Shown: positions 17,675 to 26,822, counted from the first letter of the stretch. The stretch: 64,000 nucleotides of DNA from Streptomyces coffeae (GCF_016741875.1 NZ_JAERRF010000013.1:151032-215031); one strand, 5' to 3'. Numbers and translations are program-made. Notes: generated by a model not told the origin, from the sequence alone.

Positions 17675-17719
17675 TTGCGTGTGCACACACGCAATGTTTA
17701 AGGTGTGTGTGCACGCACA
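17675..17719. promoter_or_regulatory. Twin MarR-type operators between divergent genes
   Basis: Site 1 (17675-17694) is a perfect 9-2-9 palindrome, TTGCGTGTG-CA-CACACGCAA. Site 2 (17704-17719) is a related imperfect palindrome, TGTGTGTGCACGCACA. They are centred 27 bp apart between the MarR gene and the SDR gene. MarR proteins bind such palindromes, so shared control of both genes by this repressor is likely though not shown. Confidence 0.65.
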
Positions 17720-17761
17720 TAAGCTGGTCGCCGTCGGCGGCCCCGAGGAAAGGCCCCCCGT

Positions 17762-18637
17762 ATGTCCCTCGCCGCCCCCTCCGAGACCGCCCCCACCACC
17801 GACTCCAAGGTCGTCGTGATCACCGGCACCTCGTCCGGTATGGGCCTGGCCGCCGCCGTGGCCGCGGCCCAGGCGGGCTGGCGCACCGTCGCGACCCTCC
17901 GCGACCCGAGCCGCGCCGACGCCCTGCGCGAGGCGGCCGTGGACGCGGGCGTCGAGCTCGACATCCGCCGCCTCGACGTCACCGACGAAGCCGCCGCCAC
18001 CGCCTTGGTCGACGCCGTGATCGCCGACTACGGCCACCTGGACGCCGTGATCAACAACGCGGGCGCGGGCCACCTGGGCACCCTCGAGAACGAGACCGTC
18101 GCCGACGTCCGCGAGGTCATGGAGGTCAACTTCTTCGGCGTCCTCCACCTCTCCAAGGCCGCCCTCCCGCACCTGCGCGCCTCCAGCGGCCGCCTGATCA
18201 CCGTCTCCAGCGTCGGCGGCGTCATCGGCCAGCCCTTCAACGAGGCGTACTGTGCCGCCAAGTTCGCGGTAGAGGGCTACATGGAGAGCCTGGCTCCGGT
18301 CGCGGCGGCCCTCGGCGTGACGGTCTCGGTCGTCGAACCGGGCGCGGTGGCCACCGAGTTCGTCAACAACATCAACCTCGACCGGGACGCCGAGGTCGCC
18401 GCCGCCGGTGCGTACGCCCCCACTCTGCGGGCCTACCTGGAGCGCACCGCCGCCCAGTTCCTCAACGGCGCCCAGACCCCGGCCGAGGCGGCCCGCACCG
18501 TCCTCGAAGCCCTCACCGCCGACACCCCCGCCTTCCGCCTCCAGACCTCCGACTGGGCCCGCGACTTCACCGCCATCAAGCTCACGGACGTGGACGGCTC
18601 GGCGGTGCTGGGCCTGACGGGGACGTGGATCGGCTGA
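17762..18637 (+). CDS. Classical short-chain dehydrogenase/reductase
   Basis: A 291-residue classical SDR. The cofactor loop is TGTSSGMG (about residues 21-28), followed by the NNAG motif, VSSVGG with the catalytic serine, YCAAK with Tyr and Lys, and the PGAVATEF segment. The C-terminus is slightly longer than the 250-residue core. Specific substrate unknown. The divergent MarR gene and the double operator suggest induction by a small aromatic or lipophilic compound, which is inference. Confidence 0.87.
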   Translation: MSLAAPSETAPTTDSKVVVITGTSSGMGLAAAVAAAQAGWRTVATLRDPSRADALREAAVDAGVELDIRRLDVTDEAAATALVDAVIADYGHLDAVINNAGAGHLGTLENETVADVREVMEVNFFGVLHLSKAALPHLRASSGRLITVSSVGGVIGQPFNEAYCAAKFAVEGYMESLAPVAAALGVTVSVVEPGAVATEFVNNINLDRDAEVAAAGAYAPTLRAYLERTAAQFLNGAQTPAEAARTVLEALTADTPAFRLQTSDWARDFTAIKLTDVDGSAVLGLTGTWIG

Positions 18638-18711
18638 CGGGCCGCGGCCGCCGACTGCGCGAAGAGCGCTTCCGCCGCTCGATCTTCGTGAGATGGGCGT
18701 GTCCAGGTGGG

Positions 18712-18837
18712 GGCGGTCTGCCGGTGCTACGGACACTGCGCGTGGTCTACAGCGACGGCGAGTGCCCCATCGAAGCCACGGTCATGGCCAAGGCGGGCCA
18801 CCTCTACGAGCTCCAGTACGAGTTCACGCCGTCCTGA
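18712..18837 (+). pseudogene. C-terminal fragment of a GntR/UTRA regulator
   Basis: The frame ending at 18837 reads LPVLRTLRVVYSDGECPIEA followed by GHLYELQYEF. This is the typical end of a UTRA ligand-binding domain in HutC-type GntR regulators. No N-terminal wHTH or start codon is present; the preceding sequence belongs to the SDR gene region. It is therefore a relic of a mostly deleted regulator gene. Confidence 0.6.
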
Positions 18838-19034
18838 TCTGCCGCCGTCCGCTGTTGAGGTCAGCAGTAGACGTCACTGACGTCGGCTTCGGACCCTTGA
18901 TCGTCGCAAGCCACGGCCTCCGTCGCAGGGCTGGCTTCCGCGTGATCGGTATCCGCGAGCGCATCGTGATCAGCAACTGCGCCCTACACAGAGCCCCCCG
19001 CCAGGACGGGGCACGGATGGGGTACGGCGCGGGG

Positions 19035-19880
19035 CTACTGGTGCTTTCCGCTGCCCGTCCCGCCGCTTGCCTGTCCCGTCCCGCCGCTAACCTGGCCGTT
19101 CCCGGTCGCATTGTGCGTACCGCCGGGGTCGGCACCGGATGCGCCGGTGCCGGACGTGCCGTTGCCGGACGCGCCGGTGTCCCCCGTTGCGCCGCTGTCG
19201 GCGTTCGCGGGGCCCTTGCCGGGTTTGCCCGCGCCGGTGGTCCTGTTCGGGGTGGCCGTAGCCCGCGTCAGCTGCTCGGAGCAATACGTGGCGACCTTGT
19301 CCTGTCCGCCGGCGGCCGTGACGAGCTGCTGCCAGGCCGTCGCGTTGAGTGCTTTGCCGTGCTTCCCGACCTGCTCGTAGGCGCGGCAGTGAGCCTCGGT
19401 GTCCTGGGCGCGGGAGGGGTGGTCCGTCGGTTCGGGGCGGTCGGAGGACGCCGACGAGGCCGTGCCGCCCGGCTGGTCCGAGGCGGCCGTCGATGGGTGC
19501 GTGGTTCCCCGGCCGGTGTCGGCTCGGTCGGCGGAACCGATGGCCGCGACCGCAACGCCGCCCAGGGCGAGGCTGGCAAACGCCACGCCGAATGTCATCC
19601 GCATCGGGCGCCGTATGCGCCGCTCCTCGGGCCGGCGCCAGTCGTCGCAGCGCCGGGTACGCGCCCGGCGCGCGCCCGTGCTGCCGTGGGCGGCGGACCG
19701 GAAGGCGGCCAGGGCCTGCTGCTCGGCCCTGGGGTCGAGGTGGTCTGCGCGTAGGGCGGCGGTCAGCGCCGTTTCCAGCGTGGCGGAGTCCTGCACGTCC
19801 GGCGGACCGGACACGGTTCCGTCAGGGTGCCCATGCCGGTGACGGACCGGAACTCCGTCGCCGCTCAGTCGTTCACCCAT
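19035..19880 (-). CDS. Single-pass membrane protein, possible anti-sigma partner
   Basis: A 281-residue protein with a 95-residue cytoplasmic part, one transmembrane segment near residues 97-117 (FGVAFASLALGGVAVAAIG), and an outer part. The outer part contains two cysteines (AHCRAYEQ, ATYCSEQ) and a long Gly/Thr/Ser/Asn-rich tail with GTGASG-type repeats. GGAAG lies about 6 nt before ATG 19880. The gene follows the ECF sigma gene by 82 bp on the same strand, the usual place for a membrane anti-sigma factor. No conserved zinc anti-sigma motif is seen, so this role is a contextual guess. Confidence 0.6.
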   Translation of the reverse strand: MGERLSGDGVPVRHRHGHPDGTVSGPPDVQDSATLETALTAALRADHLDPRAEQQALAAFRSAAHGSTGARRARTRRCDDWRRPEERRIRRPMRMTFGVAFASLALGGVAVAAIGSADRADTGRGTTHPSTAASDQPGGTASSASSDRPEPTDHPSRAQDTEAHCRAYEQVGKHGKALNATAWQQLVTAAGGQDKVATYCSEQLTRATATPNRTTGAGKPGKGPANADSGATGDTGASGNGTSGTGASGADPGGTHNATGNGQVSGGTGQASGGTGSGKHQ

Positions 19881-19962
19881 GTTCGCTTCCGTTCCTGCCT
19901 GGCTGTTTCGTTCGAGGTGGCGGGCCTGGCGCTTCCCGGCTGCCTGCTGGTGCCCGCGTCGT

Positions 19963-20622
19963 TCATTTCGACTCCCCCAGCGTTCGGGAAGCCTCATCCG
20001 TCACATCCGCATCCGCCTTGCCGCCGACGCCCAGCTGGCGGGCCAGGCGTTTCAGGCCCCGGTGCGCGGCCGTGCGCACCGCTCCCGGACGTTTGCCGAG
20101 GACGCGTGCCGTGGCCGGACCGTCCAGGCCCATGACGACCCGCAGGAGCACCGCCTCGGCCTGGTCCCGTGGCAGCCCGCGGACCAGCTCCAGGGCCCGC
20201 TCGGTGGAGAGAGACTCCAGGGCCTGGTCATAGGTGTTGTGCGGTCCGGGCAGGTGCAATACGTCCTGTTCGGTCCCGCCGGCCCGGGGCCGTACGCGCT
20301 GGCGGCGCAGATGGTCCAGGGCCCGGTGCCGGGCGATGGTCGCGGTCCAGCCACGGAACCCGGCCCCGTCCCCCTTGAAACGCCCGAGGTCGCGGGCTAT
20401 CTCCAGCCAGGCGTCGGAGGCCACGTCCTCCGCGTCGTTGCCGACCAGCCCGTGGAGATAGCCCAGCAGGCCCGGCTGCACGATCCGGTAGGCCAACGCG
20501 AAAGCGGCCTCGTCGCCGTCCTGGGCCCGCGCGATGGCAGCGCCCAGTTCCCCGTCGCATGCCTGTATGCGCCGGGGTTGCCGTGCCTGGCCCAAGACTG
20601 TCCTCGTTCGCACCGGGTTCAT
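19963..20622 (-). CDS. ECF-type RNA polymerase sigma factor
   Basis: A 219-residue group 4 sigma factor. Region 2 spans about residues 38-100 (AFALAYRIVQPGLLGYLHGL, then the DAEDVASDAWLEIARDL core and WTATIARHRALDHLRR). Region 4 spans about 145-200 (LPRDQAEAVLLRVVMGLDGP, then GKRPGAVRTAAHRGLKRL). It would direct RNA polymerase to a small regulon, perhaps envelope stress. The neighbouring membrane protein may sequester it. Start ATG 20622 gives the expected length; the Shine-Dalgarno is weak. Confidence 0.85.
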   Translation of the reverse strand: MNPVRTRTVLGQARQPRRIQACDGELGAAIARAQDGDEAAFALAYRIVQPGLLGYLHGLVGNDAEDVASDAWLEIARDLGRFKGDGAGFRGWTATIARHRALDHLRRQRVRPRAGGTEQDVLHLPGPHNTYDQALESLSTERALELVRGLPRDQAEAVLLRVVMGLDGPATARVLGKRPGAVRTAAHRGLKRLARQLGVGGKADADVTDEASRTLGESK

Positions 20623-21187
20623 AGCGATCCGTGTCGTCCGCCGCGCTCCGGTCGCATCGACGGCCCGTGGTGAACAGCGTCCGCCGTCAGAGAAGTGTCA
20701 CAACGCCCCAGGTCTTCACGTCGTCGCCGGAGTCCGGCCGTGCATCCGCCGTAGCGAGAGGACCGGCACGGCGGCTCCGGTGAACGGCGCTGTCCCGGCC
20801 GGGTGACGTTTCGCGTACCTCGTGCGCTGGCTGAATACCGGGGTCGGTACCGGTCCGGTGCGCACTCCCGCCGGATGCCGACACCGCCGGACCTCTCTCC
20901 GTGCTGCCGCTGACTCCCCCCGGTGAGCCGCGCGGAGAGGGAAGGGGCGGCTGGGAACCCGCCCACTGCACGGGTTCCCGGCCGCCCATGCGCATCGGAC
21001 CGCCGGTGGGCGGCCGGGCGTGGATCACGGATCTCACCGCGTCCGCCGATGCCTGCGCTCCGGTGCGCTCGCCATCGCTTCGCGGCACAGCAGCCGCAGC
21101 GAGCCGTCCCGGGCGAGGCGGTGATGGCACAGCGGGCCGGATCCCACAGCCACACAATGCTTCGGCGCCGCGGTGCGCTCCTCCTGG
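20623..21187. other. Gap without a recognisable gene
   Basis: Long frames exist on both strands but their translations are Arg/Pro/Gly-rich shadows without family features. The right end adjoins a gene relic at 21188. Promoter sequences for the divergent sigma and mat operons must lie near either edge, but no convincing motif stands out. Confidence 0.5.
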
Positions 21188-21330
21188 TATGAGTGCGTAC
21201 CTGCGTCTGCGAGCGGTGCCGCCCCCGGCACTGCGCGACAGCGCGACCGTTCGCCGCGGCGGACCAAGAGCTGGGGGCGTTCTACGCACACGCGGCCGAG
21301 TGCGGCGACGCGGTGGTGAAGTGGTTGCCG
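21188..21330 (+). pseudogene. Decayed DUF1877-like gene
   Basis: The frame from ATG 21188 begins MSAYLRLRAVPPPALRDSAT, like the N-terminus of DUF1877 proteins. A different frame a little downstream reads LGAFYAHAAECGDAVVKWL, resembling that family's C-terminus. Roughly 100 residues of the middle are missing and the frames do not join. A short stem followed by four T residues (21377-21393) lies just downstream, probably the old terminator. Confidence 0.45.
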
Positions 21331-21376
21331 GCCTGGGGTGCGTTATCGGCCCGCTGCTCACTCCTTGTCTTGATCG

Positions 21377-21393
21377 CCCTCTTCGGGGGTTTT
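21377..21393 (+). terminator. Rho-independent terminator
   Basis: A five-pair stem CCCTC-TTC-GGGGG (one G-T pair) is followed directly by TTTT. It stands between the DUF1877 relic and the matA-like gene and would insulate the latter. Confidence 0.45.
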
Positions 21394-21489
21394 GTAGGTC
21401 CCGTGAGGCCCAGGTGTAACACTTCCGGCCGCGTTCGCTCTTTCCATGTGGGCGACCGCACCGGTCGGCCAGGACAGGGGACACGACTC

Positions 21490-22293
21490 GTGCGGTGGAC
21501 AGACGAAAGCGGAGCAGGGTACGGCGAGGATCCGTACGGCAGCCCCGGCTACACCTATGCCTACGGCCACGAGTACGCCTACGGCCACGAGTACGGCGGG
21601 GGCGTCACCACCGCCACCGCCTCGCCGCCCTGGCACGGGGTGCAGCCCGCGCAGTGGAGGCACCCGACGGGTCACACCCCGACGGCGTGGGACTCCCCGC
21701 ACGGTCACGTCCTCCCGCACGGTCACGTCCTCCCGCACAGTCACGTCCTCCCGCACGGTGACGTCCTCACCGCGCAGCTCCCGGTGTGCGACACACCCGG
21801 CAACCCCGTCCCGGAACCGGGTACGTCCGAGAGTGAGTCCGCGCGGCCCGTCTTCGTCGATTCCTCTGGGCGACGCCAGCGCCGCGTGCTCCGCGCCGCC
21901 CGGCTGCTGGTGATCCCAGCCGGCGGCTATGTCGCCCTGCTGATCAGCACGATGCTGGGCGGCCCCAGCATCAGCTCTCCGTTCGTTCCGCACGCGGACT
22001 CCACGCACCCGGCCGCGCCCGGGGCGGCCGCACCCGACTCCTCGTCCGGCACCGGACACTCGACGCCGAGGCCCACCGCGGCGCAGAAGAACTCCGACGC
22101 CGCGGTACCCAAGGCCCCCAGCCCCACTGATCGGTCGGCGGCCTCCACCGCCCCGGCGGCTGCGTCCCGGCCCACGGCTGTGCCCACCACGACCGCCATT
22201 CCGACCTCGACCACCTCGTCGGCCTCGACCGCCGCCCCCGCACGCTCCTCCCACGGGCGGGCCCTCGGCTCGTCCCACAAGCCCGTGAAGTGA
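21490..22293 (+). CDS. matA: MatA-like membrane protein of the extracellular polymer operon
   Basis: A 267-residue protein beginning at GTG 21490. The N-terminal 110 residues are cytoplasmic and Tyr/His-rich (TYAYGHEYAYGHEYGGG, then four units of HGHVLP type). One membrane segment follows near residues 140-160 (LLVIPAGGYVALLISTMLGG), then a Pro/Ser/Thr/Ala-rich outer tail. It overlaps the next gene by 4 nt (GTGA). The pairing with a deacetylase-glycosyltransferase matches the Streptomyces matAB arrangement that makes an aminosugar polymer needed for pellet formation. The assignment rests mainly on that synteny, because the sequence is low-complexity. Confidence 0.6.
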   Translation: MRWTDESGAGYGEDPYGSPGYTYAYGHEYAYGHEYGGGVTTATASPPWHGVQPAQWRHPTGHTPTAWDSPHGHVLPHGHVLPHSHVLPHGDVLTAQLPVCDTPGNPVPEPGTSESESARPVFVDSSGRRQRRVLRAARLLVIPAGGYVALLISTMLGGPSISSPFVPHADSTHPAAPGAAAPDSSSGTGHSTPRPTAAQKNSDAAVPKAPSPTDRSAASTAPAAASRPTAVPTTTAIPTSTTSSASTAAPARSSHGRALGSSHKPVK

Positions 22294-24611
22294 TCCAAGG
22301 CTCTGACGTGAGCGATCGCCGACGCCGCACCGCTCGTGCCCGCCGCCGCGGCCGCACGCGCCAGATCACACCCCGTGCCCACTGGCTCCTGCTGAGCGTG
22401 CTCGCGGTGACCCTGTCGATGGCCCTCCTGTTGCAGGGGTACACCCACCACATGTTCGGGATCACAGCGGACGCCGTGACCGATGCCCGTGGCCCGAGCG
22501 GGGTGGTGCCCGGCCGGGTGGCCCACGGCGGTCCCGTGATCGCGGACGCCGCCGGCGCTGCGCACACCGCTCGGGTCAAGGACCGCACCATCGCGCTCAC
22601 CTTCGACGACGGTCCCGACCCCGTCTGGACGCCGCGCATCCTGGACGTACTGCGCCGCAACCATGTGCACGCGACGTTCTTCGTCGTCGGAACCCAGGTC
22701 GTGGCCCACCCGGAGCTGGTCCGCCGGATCGTCGCCGAGGGCCACCAGATCGGCATCCACACCTTCACCCATCCCGACCTGGCCCGCCTCGCCCCATGGC
22801 AGCGTTCCCTGGAACTGCGGGAGACGCAGCTGGCGCTGGCCGGCGCCGCACGGGTCACCACCGCACTGCTCAGGCCGCCGTATTCCGCGAAGAACGACGC
22901 GCTGGACGACGCCGACTGGTCCGTCCTCAAGCAGGCCGACGCGGCAGGCTATGTCGCGGTGCTCTCCACACAGGACGCCGAGGACTGGCAGCGCCCCGGT
23001 GTGGACCGCATCCTCGCCAACGCGACCCCCCGCGGCCACGCGGGGCAGATCGTGCTGATGCATGACGCCGGCGGTGACCGGTCACAGACCGTCGCCGCGC
23101 TGAGCGCCCTGATCCCACGGGTCAAGGCGCATGGCTTCAGGTTCGCGACAGTCGGTGCCGCGGTCGGCATGGCCGGGCCCGTCCAGCGCGCCGGGTTCGG
23201 CGACCATCTGCAGGGGATGGCGCTCATCGGGCTGCTGCGGGTCGGGGACTGGGTCGTGTGGCTGCTGGGCGTGCTGATGTGCGCGGCCGGAGTGATCAGC
23301 GTGCTGCGCGCGGCGGTCGTGCTGATCGCGGCCCGCCGGCACCGGCGGCTGCGGACGGGGTGGTGGGGCCGGTCCTGGGGGCCGCCGGTGACCGAACCGG
23401 TCAGTGTCATCGTCCCGGCGTACAACGAGAGCGCCGGGATCGAGGCGGCCGTGCGCTCACTGCTCGCCTCGGACCATCCGGGGGAGATCATCGTGGTGGA
23501 CGACGGTTCCACCGACGGCACCGCCGACCTGGTGGAGTCGCTCCACCTGCCGGTGCGGGTGATCCGCCAGCAGAACGCGGGCAAGCCCGCCGCACTCAAC
23601 ACCGGACTCGCTGCCGCCACCTACGACCTGGTGGTCATGGTCGACGGTGACACGGTCTTCGAAACCGACACCGTCCGCACGATCGTGCAGCCCTTCGCCG
23701 ACCCCCGGGTGGGCGCCGTGTCGGGCAACGCCAAGGTCGTCAACCGCGGTGGCCTGCTGGGCCGCTGGCAGCACATCGAGTACGTGGTCGGCTTCAACCT
23801 CGACCGCCGCCTGTTCGACCTCGCCGAGTGCATGCCGACCGTCCCCGGAGCGGTAGGCGCGTTCCGCCGCCGGGCGCTGCTGGCTCTCGGCGGCGTCAGC
23901 GACGTCACCCTCGCCGAGGACACCGACCTGACCATGGCGCTGTGCCGGGCCGGCTGGCGTGTGGTGTACGAGGAGGGCGCGGTGGCCTGGACGGAGGCGC
24001 CCGCGTCACTGAACGCCCTGTGGCGGCAGCGGTACCGCTGGTGCTACGGCACCTTGCAGGCTATGTGGAAGCACCGCGGCGCGCTGGTGCAGCGCGGCGC
24101 CGCCGGGAAACTGGGCCGCCGCGGCCTCATCTACCTGCTGCTCTTCCAGGTCCTGCTGCCGCTGCTCGCACCCGTCGTGGACATCATCGCCCTCTACGGG
24201 CTGCTCTTCCTCGACCCGGTCCGGACCATCGGACTCTGGCTGACCTTCCTCCTGCTGCAACTCCTGATGGGCCTGTACGCGTTCGGCCTGGACGGAGAAA
24301 GGCCCGGCCCGCTGTGGAGCCTGCCGCTGCAGCAGTTCGTCTACCGACAGCTGATGTACCTGGTGGTGATCCAGTCCGTCTTCACCGCCGTGTCGGGCTC
24401 CCGGCTGAGATGGCAGCGCATGGAGCGGTACGGCAGCCTCCAGGCCCCGGCAGGGGCACAGACGCGCAGCGACGATCTGCCTCCGCAGGTCCCCGGCAGC
24501 CTTCCGCGACCGGCACCGTACGAGCCCCTCCAGCAGCCGGCGTCGTACGAGGGTCATCCACCGATCCCGCCTCACCCCGAATCGTATGAGACATCGCAGT
24601 TGTACTGGTAA
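22290..24611 (+). CDS. matB: MatB-like bifunctional polysaccharide deacetylase/glycosyltransferase
   Basis: A 773-residue membrane enzyme. A transmembrane helix near residues 30-50 is followed by a NodB deacetylase domain (about 95-290) with LTFDDGPDP, HTFTHPDL and LRPPYS motifs. Two membrane helices come next, then a GT2 glycosyltransferase domain from about residue 365 (VSVIVPAYNES, VDGDT, and QRYRW for the QxxRW motif) and further C-terminal helices. This resembles PgaB plus PgaC in one chain and predicts synthesis and deacetylation of poly-beta-1,6-GlcNAc-like polymer at the membrane. The Pro/Tyr-rich tail (residues 720-773) is probably cytoplasmic. Translation is coupled to the matA-like gene. 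Confidence 0.82.
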   Translation: MIQGSDVSDRRRRTARARRRGRTRQITPRAHWLLLSVLAVTLSMALLLQGYTHHMFGITADAVTDARGPSGVVPGRVAHGGPVIADAAGAAHTARVKDRTIALTFDDGPDPVWTPRILDVLRRNHVHATFFVVGTQVVAHPELVRRIVAEGHQIGIHTFTHPDLARLAPWQRSLELRETQLALAGAARVTTALLRPPYSAKNDALDDADWSVLKQADAAGYVAVLSTQDAEDWQRPGVDRILANATPRGHAGQIVLMHDAGGDRSQTVAALSALIPRVKAHGFRFATVGAAVGMAGPVQRAGFGDHLQGMALIGLLRVGDWVVWLLGVLMCAAGVISVLRAAVVLIAARRHRRLRTGWWGRSWGPPVTEPVSVIVPAYNESAGIEAAVRSLLASDHPGEIIVVDDGSTDGTADLVESLHLPVRVIRQQNAGKPAALNTGLAAATYDLVVMVDGDTVFETDTVRTIVQPFADPRVGAVSGNAKVVNRGGLLGRWQHIEYVVGFNLDRRLFDLAECMPTVPGAVGAFRRRALLALGGVSDVTLAEDTDLTMALCRAGWRVVYEEGAVAWTEAPASLNALWRQRYRWCYGTLQAMWKHRGALVQRGAAGKLGRRGLIYLLLFQVLLPLLAPVVDIIALYGLLFLDPVRTIGLWLTFLLLQLLMGLYAFGLDGERPGPLWSLPLQQFVYRQLMYLVVIQSVFTAVSGSRLRWQRMERYGSLQAPAGAQTRSDDLPPQVPGSLPRPAPYEPLQQPASYEGHPPIPPHPESYETSQLYW

Positions 24612-24651
24612 GTCAGTAGTCCTGCGTGCATGCCGTTGGGGGCTCTGCGGG

Positions 24652-24850
24652 TCAGAGGCCCCAGCGACATGGACGTACGCGCAGCCGCAGCCCGATGTTG
24701 CTGCGGCCGCGATGAACGCGGTAGTCGGCGTCGAGCACCCGGGCGGCGGCACTTTCGGCAGTCGAGGGGGAGTTCCCGCGGGAGGCCGGAGCCGCCCCTC
24801 CAGCCGGCTGCCAGCGGATCCAGACCGCATTGCCGGTACGTTGAGGACTG
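24652..24850 (-). pseudogene. Possible relic of a formylglycine-generating-enzyme-like domain
   Basis: In the minus strand two frames give AGWRGGS and then GNSPSTAESAAARVLDADYR followed by IGLRLRV. Together they resemble the C-terminal RGGSW...R.A.R....IGFRL pattern of SUMF1/EgtB-type domains. No start, no intact frame and no upstream domain are present. It is a weak call; the 24612-24966 stretch otherwise contains nothing recognisable. Confidence 0.3.
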
Positions 24851-24966
24851 GGTGGCCGTGAAGACGGCGTCGGCGCCTCTCGGTGGACCCGGCCGAGGTG
24901 GCGCGCTCCAACAGGTCGCGGCTGGCTGAGCACTCGATGGCGCCCAGGCTCTTTGAGACGCCGGTG

Positions 24967-25846
24967 TCAGGACGCTCTGCGTTCGCTTGCGGATGTGTGA
25001 GCGGTCGGCAACGTGTGTTCGGTCAGACCCGCAAGGAGCCCGAGCGAGGTTTCCGCTTCGGATCCTGCCGGGGCGCTGTAGATCATCATGGTCATGTCCG
25101 GGTCGTCCGGGGCTCGCATGGCGACGTAGTCGAGGGCGAGTTCGCCGATGAGGGGATGGGCGAAACGCTTGCGGCCGCGGGTCTTGCCGCGGACATGGTG
25201 ACCAGCCCACAGGCGTCGGAAGTCTTCGCTGTACAGGGACAGTTCGCCGACCAGACTGACGAGCTGGGGGTCGTCCGAGTGGCGACCGGCGTCGAACCGG
25301 AGGTTGGCGACGGTGTCGCGGGCCTTGGACTCCCAATCGGGATAGAGGTCCTTCGCCCCGCTGTCGAGGAAGACCAGCCGGGCCATGTTCCGCTCGATCG
25401 TCGGCAGGGCCGGGGAAGTCGGCGATCAGCACTCGGGCCAGCTCGTTCCAGGCGAGGATGTCCAGGCGGCGGCCGATGATGTAAGCCGGGACGGTGTTGA
25501 GCGCCTCCAGAGCCTGACGCATCTCGGCACCGACCTGCTGAGGACGCCCGGAACGCGTGCGCCTTGCGGCCGGTGTGGCGAGGTTGTGCAGGTGGGTGCG
25601 TTCGTCGTCGTCCAGCCGCAGTGCACGGGCGACCGCATCGAGCACTTCGGTGGAGACGTGGCGTGCCCGCCCCTGTTCCAGCCTGGTGTAGTAGTCGACG
25701 CTCACTCCGGCAAGCAGAGCGAGTTCCTCGCGGCGAAGCCCTGGCGCTCGCCGCTGGGTTCCGAAGTCGTTCGCGCCGGCTTCTTCCGGGCGAAGGCGCG
25801 CCCGCCGGGCCTTCAAGAACTCGCTGAGCTGCTGTGCGCGATCCAT
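24967..25846 (-). pseudogene. MmyB-type XRE regulator with a one-base frameshift
   Basis: The first frame encodes an XRE helix-turn-helix (LRREELALLAGVSVDYYTRL) and the beginning of an MmyB-like ligand domain up to VLIADFPG. The rest of that domain (ERNMARLVFLD, LYPDWESKARDTVANLRFDA and onward) continues in another frame to 24967. Removing one base from the four-G run at 25412-25415 restores one reading frame of about 290 residues, the usual length. Either the gene is broken or this is a homopolymer sequencing error. It is divergent from the gene at 26015, which it would be expected to control. Confidence 0.8.
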
Positions 25847-26014
25847 GCGTTTCAGTGTGCGCCAGGACGGGCCGGTTCTGCCTGGTTCTGACAGACCCAG
25901 GCAGGGCCGACCCCGGCTGATCGGAACCCTGGGTGGAGGGGTGCCCAGCACTCAGGATGAGTGGCGTTCGCGAACAAAGCCCGTCGAGAACGATGACGCA
26001 TCAGGAGCAACCTC

Positions 26015-26362
26015 ATGTCGAACACGCTCACCATCATCGCCGACTTCACCGCCAAGCCGGGCCAGGAGGAGCGTCTGCGTACGGAGCTGAACGCGATGGT
26101 CGAACTGTCACTGGCCGAGGAAGGCTGCCTCGGCTACCAGCCCTTCACCGACGCCGGCCGTACCGACCGCATGGTCATCATTGAGGAGTGGGCCGACAGT
26201 GAGGCCCTGGAGCACCACTTCTCGCTGCCGCACTTCAAGCACGTCGCCGCGGTCCTGGAGGAGATTCTGGCGGAGCCGTTCACTTTGCGTCGCCTGACCG
26301 ACATCCCTGCCCGAGTGCCGCCGGCCTCAGCGGCAGATCGGCAGATGACCAAGGTTGACTGA
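26015..26362 (+). CDS. Putative quinol monooxygenase (ABM/YgiN-like)
   Basis: A 115-residue antibiotic-biosynthesis-monooxygenase-fold protein of the YgiN type: TIIADFTAKPGQEERL, EEGCLGYQPFTD and MVIIEEWADSEALEHHF. Such small dimeric ferredoxin-like proteins oxidise quinols or polyketides without cofactors. AGGAG is 7 nt before the ATG. The divergent MmyB-type regulator is the natural partner. A strong terminator follows at 26429. Confidence 0.82.
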   Translation: MSNTLTIIADFTAKPGQEERLRTELNAMVELSLAEEGCLGYQPFTDAGRTDRMVIIEEWADSEALEHHFSLPHFKHVAAVLEEILAEPFTLRRLTDIPARVPPASAADRQMTKVD

Positions 26363-26428
26363 GACACGCGACCGGATGGTTCAGGTAGACCGAGAATGGC
26401 TCGCCCTTCAGCGAGACGGGTCGGTCTC

Positions 26429-26464
26429 GCCCCCTCGCCTGGCCTTCGGGCCGGACGAGGGGGC
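26429..26464 (+). terminator. Strong terminator after the monooxygenase gene
   Basis: Arms GCCCCCTCG and CGAGGGGGC (9 bp) enclose an inner GGCC-TTCG-GGCC tetraloop hairpin, followed by TTTGG. This is the strongest terminator-like structure in this part of the window. Confidence 0.75.
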
Positions 26465-26485
26465 TTTGGTGATGTCATGTCATCA

Positions 26486-26556
26486 CCCGCCAGGTGGACA
26501 GACTCGTATACCGCGCCCCCAGCGGCGTAGCGTGGATGGACCATCCACCTGGCGGG
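26486..26556. repeat. 13-bp perfect inverted repeat flanking 45 bp
   Basis: CCCGCCAGGTGGA at 26486-26498 is repeated in exact inverse at 26544-26556. The second arm directly abuts a truncated XRE gene fragment. It could be a remnant of a small mobile element or a large operator. It marks the left edge of the patchwork accessory region. Confidence 0.5.
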
Positions 26557-26557
26557 G

Positions 26558-26780
26558 GTGCGGAAGCTTGAGCAGAACCGGCGGTTGACGGCGCGGCTTT
26601 CCACGCTGAACCAGCTGGCCGGCGCGCTGGACGTCGAGACGTCCGTGCCAGTCGGACAGCCAACTACCCTTGAAGTGCGCTCCGATGGTGATACCCCCTC
26701 CGTGCTCGCACTGAGGCAGGCGGTATCGCCCCTGTCCGACCTGCTCGGCGAGGACCTCGACGCGGAGGACCCGCCATCCC
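26558..26780 (+). pseudogene. Truncated XRE-type regulator
   Basis: From GTG 26558 the frame reads VRKLEQNRRLTARLSTLNQL, then ALDVETSVPVG and LALRQAVSPLSDLLG. This is the second half of an XRE helix-turn-helix plus linker, as found in Streptomyces regulators of the LAGVSVSTVRKLEQ type. The first helices are missing; the inverted-repeat arm occupies their place. The reading frame continues to 26896 but loses similarity after about 26780. Confidence 0.55.
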
Positions 26781-26822
26781 GGTTGGGGCCGGGGCCGCCG
26801 TGCTCTTCGCTGGGTGTCTGCG

